Part shown: piece after piece, positions 16,641 through 24,220 of the stretch | Position numbering within the stretch: position 1 is the stretch's first letter | Layout: each line of letters starts with the position of its first letter | Source: Mycetocola zhujimingii | GTDB taxonomy: Bacteria > Actinomycetota > Actinomycetes > Actinomycetales > Microbacteriaceae | Reading direction: 5' to 3' | Assembly (NCBI RefSeq): GCF_003065425.1 | Contig: NZ_CP026949.1 | Location: 558,001 to 622,000, forward strand | Length of the DNA stretch: 64,000 bases | The notes under the pieces: model-generated | What the model was told of the DNA's origin: nothing | What the model saw: the letters and a program-made list of their open reading frames with translations, nothing else | The model's database searches: none | Translations under genes and position numbers: made by a program

Positions 16641-16780
16641 GGTGTCCCTCTTTCATGTGACGATCGTGGCGCTGTTGCGCCTGAGCTATGTAAGCAGTCG
16701 GTGGGCAAGAAGCGTGAATTGACTGTTGCCCCTTGACATTGCTGGGTGTATAAGCCATTCGCGTACGCGGGGGGCTGCGC

Positions 16781-16847
16781 GAGCGCTACAGATCCATGCC
16801 CGCGCTACAGAAGCTTCTGCAGCGCGGGAATGGATTATGCAGCGCTC
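16781..16847. repeat. Palindromic repeat, copy B
   Basis: 67-base palindrome centred on AAGCTT (16811-16816). The outer arms GAGCGCTACA and TGCAGCGCTC and the inner arms ATCCATGCCCGCGCTACAG and CTGCAGCGCGGGAATGGAT pair almost completely. It lies in the 268-base gap between the small membrane protein start and the end of the beta-galactosidase gene. Confidence 0.88.
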
Positions 16848-16908
16848 GACGGGGAGGGCGCTCGGATGCGGGGCCGGGGCGGATGCCGGGGCCGGGGCGA
16901 ATGCCGGG

Positions 16909-18897
16909 CTACGGCCGCGCGCTCGCCACCACGCGCACCCCGCCGGCCGGAACCACCGAGCCCGCCGACACCGGTTCACCCGTGAGGACGTCGGTGCCCT
17001 CGATCGAAACCGGTGCAGGGGCATCCGCGTGGTTGATGAAGAAGGTGAAGCTCTCGGAGTCCGTCGACCGCGTCACGACCTCGAGGCCCGCGGGGGGCGC
17101 GTCGACCGCGACGCCGCTCGCGTCAAGCACCGAAGTCACGAACCGGAGGAGGTCGTCGCCCACGAGCTTCGTCGAGACGTACCAGGCGGTGCCGGATCCG
17201 CGGGTGTTGCGCGTCACCGCGGGTTTGCCGGCAGCGGGCCCGTCGACGTAGGTGTCGACGGCCACGGCCGTGTCGAGCACGATGTCGTCAGCCCACGCGC
17301 TGCCCGTCGAGCCGTCGCTGAGCGCAACGGCCTGGTCGGCGTAGAGCGGCAGGAATTCCTCGATCGACAGGCCGAGCACGTCGCGCAGCGCTCCCGGCGA
17401 CGCACCCGCAGGGACCTCGTCGTTCTCGCCGACGATGCCGGAGAAGTACGAGACGACGAGGGTGCCGCCGCTCGATACGTAGCTGTCGATGTTCGCAGCG
17501 TCTGCCTCGGCGAGCAGGTAGAGGCTCGGCGCGAAGACCACGTCGTACCCCGACAGGTCGGCGCTCGGGTGCACGAAGTCGACGGTGACGCCGAGGCCCC
17601 ACAACGCACTGTAGAACGCCTCGATGCGCTCGCGGTGGCCGAGTTCGACCGAGGGCCGCCACTCCAGGTCGAGGGCCCAGAACGACTCGATGCTCCAGAC
17701 GATGGCAACGGATGCCGTCACCCGCGATCCCGCGACAGGCTCGAGTGCCCGAAGGTCAGAGCCCAGCTGCACGACCTCGTTCCAGATGCGTGTGCTGGTG
17801 CCACCGTGGGGCAGCATCGCCGAGTGGAACTTCTCGGCACCGAACCGGCTCGCCCGGAACTGGAAGAACATCACGGCATCCGAACCTCGCGCCACGTGGG
17901 AGAGACTGTTGCGGGCCATCTCGCCGGCGCGCTTGGCGATGTTGCGTGGCTGCCAGTTGACCGCCGAGGTGGAGTGCTCCATCAGGATCCAGGGCCTGGA
18001 GCCGGCGAGCGAACGCGTGAAGTCGGCGTCCATCGCCAGCAGCACGTGGTTGTCGGTGCGCTCGGCAACGAGGTAGTGGTCATTTGCGACGATGTCGACC
18101 TCCTGCGCCCATTTCCAGTAGTCGATGGATGGGCAGTTGGTCGCCATGAAGTTCGTCGTGATGGGCGCGTCGGTGAACGCACGGATCGCGTCGCGCTCGC
18201 CGATGAAGCAAGCGAGCAGGGCATCGGAGGTGAACCGCTGGAAGTCGAGTCGCTGGGCCTGGTTCGACGTGCTCGCTGAGACCCGCGGTGCGTCGATCTC
18301 GTCCCACTCGCCGTAGGACTGGCCCCAGAACCGGGTGCCCCAGGCGCGGTTGAGCGCGTCGAGCGTGCCGTAGCGGGCCTGCAGCCACTCCCGGAATGCG
18401 GCGACCGAGTAGTCGTCGTAGCTGTCGCTGATCGGCGCACCGTACTCGTTGTGCACGTGCCACATCACGACGGCAGGATGCTGCGCGTAGCGTTCCGCGA
18501 GTTTCGTCGCGATCGCAACGCTCGCACGCCGGTACTCAGGGGAGCTCGGGCTCACCATTCCTCGCGAGCCGAAGCCGAGAGTACGTCCGTCGCGGGTCAT
18601 CGGGTGGGCGGCCGGGTACTTCTTCCAGAACCAGGCCGGGGGCGCGGCGGTCGGGGTTCCGAGGTCGACGTCGATACCGGCATCCGCGAGCAGGCCGATG
18701 ATGTCGTCGAGGAAGCTGAAGTCGTACTCGCCCTCACGCGGCTCGAGAACCACCCAGGAGAAAATGCCGATGCTGACGAGGTTGACGCCCGCCTCTTTCA
18801 TGAGCGCGATGTCTTCGACCCAGGTCTCGCGGTCCCACTGTTCGGGGTTGTAGTCGCCACCGTAGCGAAGGCCTTTTGAGCCGGGAATCCACGACAT
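16909..18897 (-). CDS. Beta-galactosidase, glycoside hydrolase family 42
   Basis: Cytosolic retaining enzyme that hydrolyses terminal beta-galactosides. The 662-residue length and domain order (TIM barrel to about 380, then trimerisation and C-terminal beta domains) fit GH42. The N-terminal YGGDYNPEQW motif is diagnostic; the acid/base Glu is E151 in VHNEYG, and the nucleophile is probably E307 in ILMEHST. ATG 18897 is preceded by AAAGGAGAT; a longer frame lacks this. No signal peptide is present, so substrate oligosaccharides must be imported, presumably by the divergent ABC operon. A CebR-like operator lies in the shared promoter region. Confidence 0.95.
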   Translation of the reverse strand: MSWIPGSKGLRYGGDYNPEQWDRETWVEDIALMKEAGVNLVSIGIFSWVVLEPREGEYDFSFLDDIIGLLADAGIDVDLGTPTAAPPAWFWKKYPAAHPMTRDGRTLGFGSRGMVSPSSPEYRRASVAIATKLAERYAQHPAVVMWHVHNEYGAPISDSYDDYSVAAFREWLQARYGTLDALNRAWGTRFWGQSYGEWDEIDAPRVSASTSNQAQRLDFQRFTSDALLACFIGERDAIRAFTDAPITTNFMATNCPSIDYWKWAQEVDIVANDHYLVAERTDNHVLLAMDADFTRSLAGSRPWILMEHSTSAVNWQPRNIAKRAGEMARNSLSHVARGSDAVMFFQFRASRFGAEKFHSAMLPHGGTSTRIWNEVVQLGSDLRALEPVAGSRVTASVAIVWSIESFWALDLEWRPSVELGHRERIEAFYSALWGLGVTVDFVHPSADLSGYDVVFAPSLYLLAEADAANIDSYVSSGGTLVVSYFSGIVGENDEVPAGASPGALRDVLGLSIEEFLPLYADQAVALSDGSTGSAWADDIVLDTAVAVDTYVDGPAAGKPAVTRNTRGSGTAWYVSTKLVGDDLLRFVTSVLDASGVAVDAPPAGLEVVTRSTDSESFTFFINHADAPAPVSIEGTDVLTGEPVSAGSVVPAGGVRVVASARP

Positions 18898-18927
18898 GTA
18901 CTGATCTCCTTTGACACACGCACCCAC

Positions 18928-18941
18928 TGTGCGCGCTCCCA
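18928..18941. promoter_or_regulatory. CebR-like LacI-family operator
   Basis: TGTGCGCGCTCCCA matches the actinobacterial CebR/CelR operator TGGGAGCGCTCCCA at 12 of 14 positions. It lies 31 bases upstream of the beta-galactosidase start, in the divergent region shared with the ABC operon that ends in a LacI-type gene. That regulator is the natural candidate to bind it. Confidence 0.55.
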
Positions 18942-18986
18942 GTTCTATCACAGCATATATTCCGGCTAATGACACCCACAAGCTGT

Positions 18987-19016
18987 TTGACAACCCAATC
19001 GGCTGTGTGCGTTACT
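18987..19016 (+). promoter_or_regulatory. Candidate promoter of the sugar ABC operon
   Basis: TTGACA at 18987-18992 is a consensus -35 element; GTTACT at 19011-19016 is a possible -10 with an 18-base spacer. The transcript would carry a leader of about 110 bases before the binding-protein gene. Confidence 0.45.
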
Positions 19017-19132
19017 AGAACCGCTCACAGGTACAACGCCGTTCTCCGCTCGAAGTCAACGATCCGACTTCCGATGTTGGCAGCACGCGCTGCACCGCCC
19101 CTGCACAACATCACAGCCACAAGGAGAACGAC

Positions 19133-20440
19133 ATGCGTTCATCAGTCCGCATGGGAGCGCTGGCATCAGTAGCCGCCGCAACCATGCTCTTCACCGGATG
19201 CTCCGCCGGAGGCGACTCCGCTGGCGGAGACTCCGGTCCGGTCGAGCTCACCTACTGGGCCTGGGCCCCCAACCTCGACAAGGTCGTCGACATCTGGAAC
19301 GAAGACAACCCCGACATCCAGGTCACCGTCAACAAGCAGGATGGCGGCGACCCCGCGATCACTAAGCTGCTCACCGCGATCAAGGCTGGCAGCGGCGCTC
19401 CCGACCTGATCCAGGCCGAGTACCAGAAGATCCCAACGCTCGTGGCATCGGATGCTCTCGCTGACCTTTCCGAGAGCGGCGCAAGTGACGTTGCCGACCA
19501 GTTCCCCGCATCCGTCTGGGATTCCGTCACCCTCGGTTCCGACGCCGTCTACGCCATCCCGCAGGACACCGGCCCCATGATGGCGTACTACCGCGAGGAC
19601 ATCCTCGCCCAGCACGGCCTCAGCATCCCGACGACGTGGGAGGAGTACGCCGAAACCGCCCGTGCGCTGCACGCTGCAGACCCGACGAAGTACCTCGGTA
19701 CGTTCTCGGCCAACGACGCCGGCTGGTTTACCGGACTCGCGCAGCAGGCCGGAGCATCCTGGTGGTCCATCGACGGTGAGAGCTGGGGCGTCGAGATCGA
19801 CGAAGAACCCACGCAGAAGGTTGCCGAGTACTGGGGCGGCCTCGTCGAAGAGGGCGTCATCGACAACAAGCCGATGTACACGCCCGAGTGGAACGCCGGC
19901 CTGAACGACGGAACGCAGGCCGGCTGGGTCAGCTCGGTCTGGGGACCGGGCGTGCTCTCGGGCAATGCGACCGACACCGCGGGCACGTGGGTTGCGGCCG
20001 AACTGCCCAACTGGGAGTCCGGTGAGGCATCCAATGGCAACTGGGGCGGTTCGTCGACAGCGGTAACCACGCAGTCGAAGCACCCGGAGCAGGCGATGGA
20101 GTTCATCGAGTGGCTCAACACCGACCCTGAGGCGATCCAGGCTCTCATCGACACGTCGGGCATCTACCCGGCGGCGACCGAGGCCGCGGCCGAAGCGCTG
20201 ACCGAATCGCCTGAATTCTTCAGCAACCAGACCGACTTCTACGACGTCGCCGCCCAGGCTGCCGAGAACGTATCTCCGTTCAGCTATGGACCGAACGTCA
20301 ACGTGACATTCAGCGCATATAACGACGAGTTCGCGAAGGCTGCCGAGTCGAAGAGCATCACTGCCTTCCTCGACGCGGTCGCTGCCATGCAGAAGATCAC
20401 CACGGACGACCTCACCAAGAGCGGCTTCACCGTCAAATAG
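19133..20440 (+). CDS. Sugar ABC transporter substrate-binding lipoprotein
   Basis: A 435-residue extracellular solute-binding protein (family 1 type, carbohydrate uptake class). The signal peptide ends in lipobox LFTGC with lipidated Cys at residue 23, then a Gly/Ser-rich linker. The mature start VELTYWAWAPNLDKVVDIWN and the later PEQAMEFIEWLNT segment are typical of the family. The ATG at 19133 follows AAGGAGAA. First gene of the operon with two permeases and a LacI regulator, divergent from beta-galactosidase; a galactoside is therefore the likely ligand. Confidence 0.94.
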   Translation: MRSSVRMGALASVAAATMLFTGCSAGGDSAGGDSGPVELTYWAWAPNLDKVVDIWNEDNPDIQVTVNKQDGGDPAITKLLTAIKAGSGAPDLIQAEYQKIPTLVASDALADLSESGASDVADQFPASVWDSVTLGSDAVYAIPQDTGPMMAYYREDILAQHGLSIPTTWEEYAETARALHAADPTKYLGTFSANDAGWFTGLAQQAGASWWSIDGESWGVEIDEEPTQKVAEYWGGLVEEGVIDNKPMYTPEWNAGLNDGTQAGWVSSVWGPGVLSGNATDTAGTWVAAELPNWESGEASNGNWGGSSTAVTTQSKHPEQAMEFIEWLNTDPEAIQALIDTSGIYPAATEAAAEALTESPEFFSNQTDFYDVAAQAAENVSPFSYGPNVNVTFSAYNDEFAKAAESKSITAFLDAVAAMQKITTDDLTKSGFTVK

Positions 20441-20465
20441 GTCGACCGCACCACACCGCAACACC

Positions 20466-20496
20466 GCCACCGGGGTGCCTCAGGCGCCCCGGTGGC
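20466..20496 (+). promoter_or_regulatory. Intercistronic stem-loop after the binding-protein gene
   Basis: A 14-base stem (20466-20479 and 20483-20496), perfect except for one T-G wobble, with a three-base loop, sits between the binding-protein stop and the permease start. Such stems typically reduce read-through or stabilise the upstream mRNA, so the binding protein is made in excess. Confidence 0.7.
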
Positions 20497-20516
20497 CTCA
20501 ACCCCCGGAGATCTCC

Positions 20517-21509
20517 GTGACATCCCTCGCTGAACCAGCGCCGAAGAAGGCGCCATCCGCACCCGGAAAGAGCCGGCGAACGGATGCCGCCAGAAAGCGG
20601 CCGGGAAACTTCCGCACGCGGGTGCTCACCCCGTATCTCATGCTCGCGCCGGGCATCCTGCTGTTCACCCTGTTTATGCTCGCGCCGATCGTGTACACAC
20701 TCTTCCTCAGCTTCCAGAAGAAGAAGGTCGTCGGCCTCGGGCTCGGTTCCGGTGGACAGACCCGCGTCTTCGCCGGTTTCGAGAACTACATCAGTACCTT
20801 CACCAATCCCGAGTTCGCGGCCAGCGTCGGCCGGGTGCTGCTCTACGGGGTCGTGCTTATCCCGACGATGCTCGCGCTCGCCCTGCTGTTTGCGCTGCTG
20901 CTTGACTCGAAGCGCACTCGGGCGGCCGGGTTCTCCCGCATCTCGATCTTCCTGCCCTACGCGGTTCCCGCCGTGATCAGCTCGCTGCTCTGGGGCTTCC
21001 TCTATCTGCCGGCGGTCAGCCCGTTCTACTACATCTTCGACCTGCTCGGCTGGGACGTGCCGAGCATGCTGTCGAGCGGACTCGTGCTCTTCGGCATCGC
21101 GAACATCGCGCTGTGGGGCGGTGTCGGCTTCAACATGATCGTCATCTACACCTCACTCAAGGCCGTGCCGACCGAGATCTACGAGGCCGCGAAGATCGAC
21201 GGCGCGAGCGAGGTGCAGATCGCGCTCCGCATCAAGATCCCGATCATCGCCCCCGCCCTGGTGATGACGGGACTCTTCTCGATGATTGCCACCCTCCAGG
21301 TGTTCAGCGAACCCACGATCCTCCGGCCGCTGTCGAACAGCCTCTCCACGAGCTGGTCGCCGCTCATGCTCGTCTACCGTGACGCATTCACGCGCGACGA
21401 CATCTACTCGGCGGCAGCGACCTCGATGGTGATCGCGATCGCGACCTTCGCGCTCTCGTTCCTATTCCTCCGCATCGTCCAGAAGCGCGCTTTCGGACAG
21501 GAAGACTGA
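20517..21509 (+). CDS. Sugar ABC transporter permease (MalF type)
   Basis: A 330-residue permease with six predicted membrane segments after a ~45-residue basic cytoplasmic N-terminus. The EAA loop, which docks the ATPase, is visible as EIYEAAKIDGASEVQIALRI near residue 220. It forms the channel with the next permease. GTG 20517 has GGAG seven bases upstream. No ATPase gene is in the operon, as is usual for actinobacterial sugar importers that share a common MsiK-type ATPase. Confidence 0.93.
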   Translation: MTSLAEPAPKKAPSAPGKSRRTDAARKRPGNFRTRVLTPYLMLAPGILLFTLFMLAPIVYTLFLSFQKKKVVGLGLGSGGQTRVFAGFENYISTFTNPEFAASVGRVLLYGVVLIPTMLALALLFALLLDSKRTRAAGFSRISIFLPYAVPAVISSLLWGFLYLPAVSPFYYIFDLLGWDVPSMLSSGLVLFGIANIALWGGVGFNMIVIYTSLKAVPTEIYEAAKIDGASEVQIALRIKIPIIAPALVMTGLFSMIATLQVFSEPTILRPLSNSLSTSWSPLMLVYRDAFTRDDIYSAAATSMVIAIATFALSFLFLRIVQKRAFGQED

Positions 21510-21510
21510 C

Positions 21511-22404
21511 ATGACCACTCTCTCCGCACCCCGGGTCCGGTCGACCGGCGCCGCGCCCCACGCGAAGGCCAAACGCGAGCCGATCAGTTTTGTCTCGACC
21601 GGCATCCTGATTCTTGGCGCCCTCTATTGCCTCTTCCCGGTGCTCTGGGTCGTCATGGCGTCGACGAAGAACGGCGCAGAACTGTTCTCCACGTTCACCC
21701 TGATGCCGAGCACCCACCTGTGGGAGAACATCGTCGAGCTGACGCAGTACCGTGACGGGCTGTTCTGGCGATGGATGCTGAACACCGCGCTGTACGCCGG
21801 CGTCGGTGCACTCATCAGCACCTGGGTCTCGGCGCTGTCCGGGTACGTGCTCGCGAAGTTCACCTTCCCCGGCAAATCGATGGTGTTCAAGATCCTGCTC
21901 ATGGGCGTACTCGTTCCCGGAGTGATCCTCGCGATTCCGCAGTACTTCCTCATGGCGCAGGTGGGGCTCACGAACACCTACTGGGCTGTTCTGCTGCCCC
22001 AGCTCATCAGCCCGTACGGCATCTATCTGGCCAGGATCTACGCCGCGGCATCCGTACCGACCGACGTGATCGAAGCGGCACGCACCGAGGGTGCGGGGGA
22101 GATGGGGATCTTCGCGAAGATCGCCACCCCGATGATGCTGCCAGGACTCGTCACGATCTTCCTGTTCCAGTTCGTCGCCGTGTGGAACAACTTCATGCTG
22201 CCGTACATCATGCTCGGGAATGACAACCTGTTCCCGATCACCGTCGGGCTCAGCGGTCTGCTCAACCAGGGTGCGACCGCGCCGGCGCTCTACACGCTCG
22301 TGATCACCGGGGCGCTGCTCTCTGTCATCCCGCTCATCCTCCTGTTCCTTCTGCTGCAGCGCTTCTGGAAGGTGGACCTCGCCGCCGGCGCGGTGAAGGC
22401 GTGA
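21511..22404 (+). CDS. Sugar ABC transporter permease (MalG type)
   Basis: A 297-residue permease with six hydrophobic segments. The EAA-loop region reads DVIEAARTEGAGEMGIFAKI near residue 190. It starts one base after the previous stop, so the two subunits are translationally coupled. It is the second channel subunit of the importer; the energising ATPase must be encoded elsewhere. Confidence 0.93.
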   Translation: MTTLSAPRVRSTGAAPHAKAKREPISFVSTGILILGALYCLFPVLWVVMASTKNGAELFSTFTLMPSTHLWENIVELTQYRDGLFWRWMLNTALYAGVGALISTWVSALSGYVLAKFTFPGKSMVFKILLMGVLVPGVILAIPQYFLMAQVGLTNTYWAVLLPQLISPYGIYLARIYAAASVPTDVIEAARTEGAGEMGIFAKIATPMMLPGLVTIFLFQFVAVWNNFMLPYIMLGNDNLFPITVGLSGLLNQGATAPALYTLVITGALLSVIPLILLFLLLQRFWKVDLAAGAVKA

Positions 22405-22418
22405 CCAACCGGGTCACC

Positions 22419-22424
22419 TATGCT
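22419..22424 (+). promoter_or_regulatory. -10 hexamer TATGCT placing a leaderless start for the LacI gene
   Basis: TATGCT is followed by exactly six bases (GAAGGC) and GTG 22431. It would give the regulator its own transcript in addition to read-through from the operon. The same hexamer and spacing occur at 23611. Confidence 0.6.
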
Positions 22425-22430
22425 GAAGGC

Positions 22431-23447
22431 GTGAGCACCCCAGGACCCCGTCGCAGGCCAACGATCGATGACGTGGCCGTTGAAGCCGGGGTGTCCCGTG
22501 GCACGGTGTCGCGCGTACTCAACGGCGGGCACTGGGTCAGCCCAGACTCGCTGTCGGCGGTGAACGCGGCCATCAAGAAGACCGGTTACCGCATCAACCC
22601 GCACGCGCGCAGCCTCGCGACGAGCAGGGCGAACTCGGTGGCGTTCCTCTTGACCGAACCGCACGAGCGCCTGTTCGAAGACCCCAACTTTTCGCTGCTG
22701 ATGCGCGGTGCGGCGCAGGCGCTCGAGCAGCGCGATATCCCCCTCGTGTTGCTCATGGCCGGGACCGAGGCGGAGCAGCGCCGGGTCACCGACTTCATCA
22801 CCGCCGGGCACGTGGACGGTGTGCTGCTGGTCTCCTCGCACGCCGGTCGGCAGGGTTTTCTGTCCGAACTCGTGCGGTCGAAGGTGCCGGCGATCGCCTG
22901 TGGCATCCCGCTCGGCTATGAACGGAAGATCGGCTACGTCGCCGCCGACGACCAGCACGGGGCGCAGACCGCCGTGGAGTACCTGCAGGACCTGGGGCGC
23001 ACGAGGATCGCGACGATCACCGGGCCGCAGGACACCTCAGGTGGCATCGGCCGGCTTGCCGGATACCGGGACCAGCTCGGTGACGCGGTAGAGGAGTCGC
23101 TCATTGCCATTGGTGATTACACGCGGGCGAGCGGGGTGCGCGGGATGCGCGAGCTGCTCGAGCGTGACCCGTCGATCGACGCGGTGTTCGCGGGCAACGA
23201 CCTGATGGCCGCCGGCGCGCTCGATGTGTTGGCAGAGGCGGGGCGGCGGGTGCCGGAGGACGTCGCGGTCGTCGGTTTCGATGACTCTCCTGTCGCCACC
23301 CAGACGAACCCGCAGCTCACGACGATGAAGCAGCCGTTCGACCGGATCAGCTCTGAGATGGTGCGGCTCCTGCTCGAGGTGATCGACGGCAACCCGGCCG
23401 CGGCGATGACGCTGCCGACCCAGATGGTGCGGCGCGGCTCGGCGTAG
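22431..23447 (+). CDS. LacI family transcriptional regulator of the sugar locus
   Basis: A 338-residue repressor: N-terminal helix-turn-helix with PTIDDVAVEAGVSRGTVSRV followed by LN (about residues 8-29), then a periplasmic-binding-protein-like effector domain (VAVVGFDDSPVATQTNPQLT near residue 275). It probably binds the CebR-like site at 18928-18941 and releases it on sugar binding (inference). GTG 22431 is chosen from the leaderless promoter spacing; GTG 22401, which overlaps the permease stop as GTGA, would add ten residues and permit coupling, so both may be used. Confidence 0.93.
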   Translation: MSTPGPRRRPTIDDVAVEAGVSRGTVSRVLNGGHWVSPDSLSAVNAAIKKTGYRINPHARSLATSRANSVAFLLTEPHERLFEDPNFSLLMRGAAQALEQRDIPLVLLMAGTEAEQRRVTDFITAGHVDGVLLVSSHAGRQGFLSELVRSKVPAIACGIPLGYERKIGYVAADDQHGAQTAVEYLQDLGRTRIATITGPQDTSGGIGRLAGYRDQLGDAVEESLIAIGDYTRASGVRGMRELLERDPSIDAVFAGNDLMAAGALDVLAEAGRRVPEDVAVVGFDDSPVATQTNPQLTTMKQPFDRISSEMVRLLLEVIDGNPAAAMTLPTQMVRRGSA

Positions 23448-23476
23448 CTCGCGCGGTTGCGCGGTCCCCGTTGCGC

Positions 23477-23543
23477 GAGCGCGGCAGTTACATGCCCGCG
23501 CTACAGAAGCTTCTGCAGCGCGGGCATGGAAAGTGCAGCGCTC
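23477..23543. repeat. Palindromic repeat, copy C
   Basis: 67-base palindrome centred on AAGCTT (23507-23512). The inner arms CATGCCCGCGCTACAG and CTGCAGCGCGGGCATG pair with one mismatch, and the right end is TGCAGCGCTC. It begins 30 bases after the LacI stop and ends upstream of the acetyltransferase promoter, where it could also act as a terminator. Confidence 0.88.
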
Positions 23544-23610
23544 GGTGGGGGTCGCGGGGCGGATACAGAGAAACGGATGCCCCGGACCGACGTGGTCCGC
23601 GGCATCCGTC

Positions 23611-23616
23611 TATGCT
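23611..23616 (+). promoter_or_regulatory. -10 hexamer TATGCT placing a leaderless start for the acetyltransferase
   Basis: TATGCT is followed by exactly six bases (CGTCCC) and GTG 23623, identical in hexamer and spacing to the LacI gene. No ribosome binding site is visible. Confidence 0.6.
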
Positions 23617-23622
23617 CGTCCC

Positions 23623-24102
23623 GTGATCAACATTCGGTTGGTGGATCCCGCTGCGGAACCGGACGTGGTCGGGCGCCTGGTCGGTAACTACCTGCGTCAG
23701 ACTGAACGCGAGAAGGCGCAGCGCGGGTTGGCGGCGCCGGCTGCGGACACGGCGTTGCCGGCCCGATATGAGCGGGAAATCTCGCATCCCGCTGAGGCGT
23801 TCGAGAACTGTCAGGTGGTGATGGCGGCCGTGGACGGTGTGCCCGCGGGAATCGTCGTGACGCAATCCGTCGCGGATGTGATCGAGATCAAACGGCTGTG
23901 GGTGGAGCCGCAGCATCGGGGCAAGTCGGTCGGGTCGGCGCTTATCGAGCACGTTCTGGCGTTTACACATGCTGATATCTATCGCCTCACCGTGTGGGAC
24001 TGGCGGGAACCGGCGCTCGCGACGTACCGGAGGCTGGGCTTCGAAATAGTGGAGTCGTGGGATCCGCGCGCGCACCTCGTCTGCCTCCAACGGGTTGGCT
24101 AA
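23623..24102 (+). CDS. GNAT family N-acetyltransferase
   Basis: A 159-residue cytosolic enzyme of the GNAT fold that transfers acetyl from acetyl-CoA to an unknown amine. The acetyl-CoA binding loop is visible as RGKSVGSALI (Q/RxxGxG/A type, about residues 103-112), preceded by the beta-strand IKRLWVEPQHRG and followed by ALATYRRLGFEIV, the typical motif B region. Start at GTG 23623 because the longer frame runs through palindromic repeat C and because of the leaderless promoter. Confidence 0.88.
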   Translation: MINIRLVDPAAEPDVVGRLVGNYLRQTEREKAQRGLAAPAADTALPARYEREISHPAEAFENCQVVMAAVDGVPAGIVVTQSVADVIEIKRLWVEPQHRGKSVGSALIEHVLAFTHADIYRLTVWDWREPALATYRRLGFEIVESWDPRAHLVCLQRVG

Positions 24103-24220
24103 AGCGGATCCAGGGCACGGCGATCACTGTCACATTGCTGCCGCTGCGTGTAGCGTTCGGGCAGATAGAGCGGGCCTGGCGACCAGCTTGCCTCGCCCAG
24201 CCGCCGCGATGAAAGGACTC

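Noticed and set aside
22401-22430. GTG 22401 as the start of the LacI gene
   Set aside because: It overlaps the permease stop, but the -10 element at exactly six bases before GTG 22431 and the position of the helix-turn-helix favour the later start.
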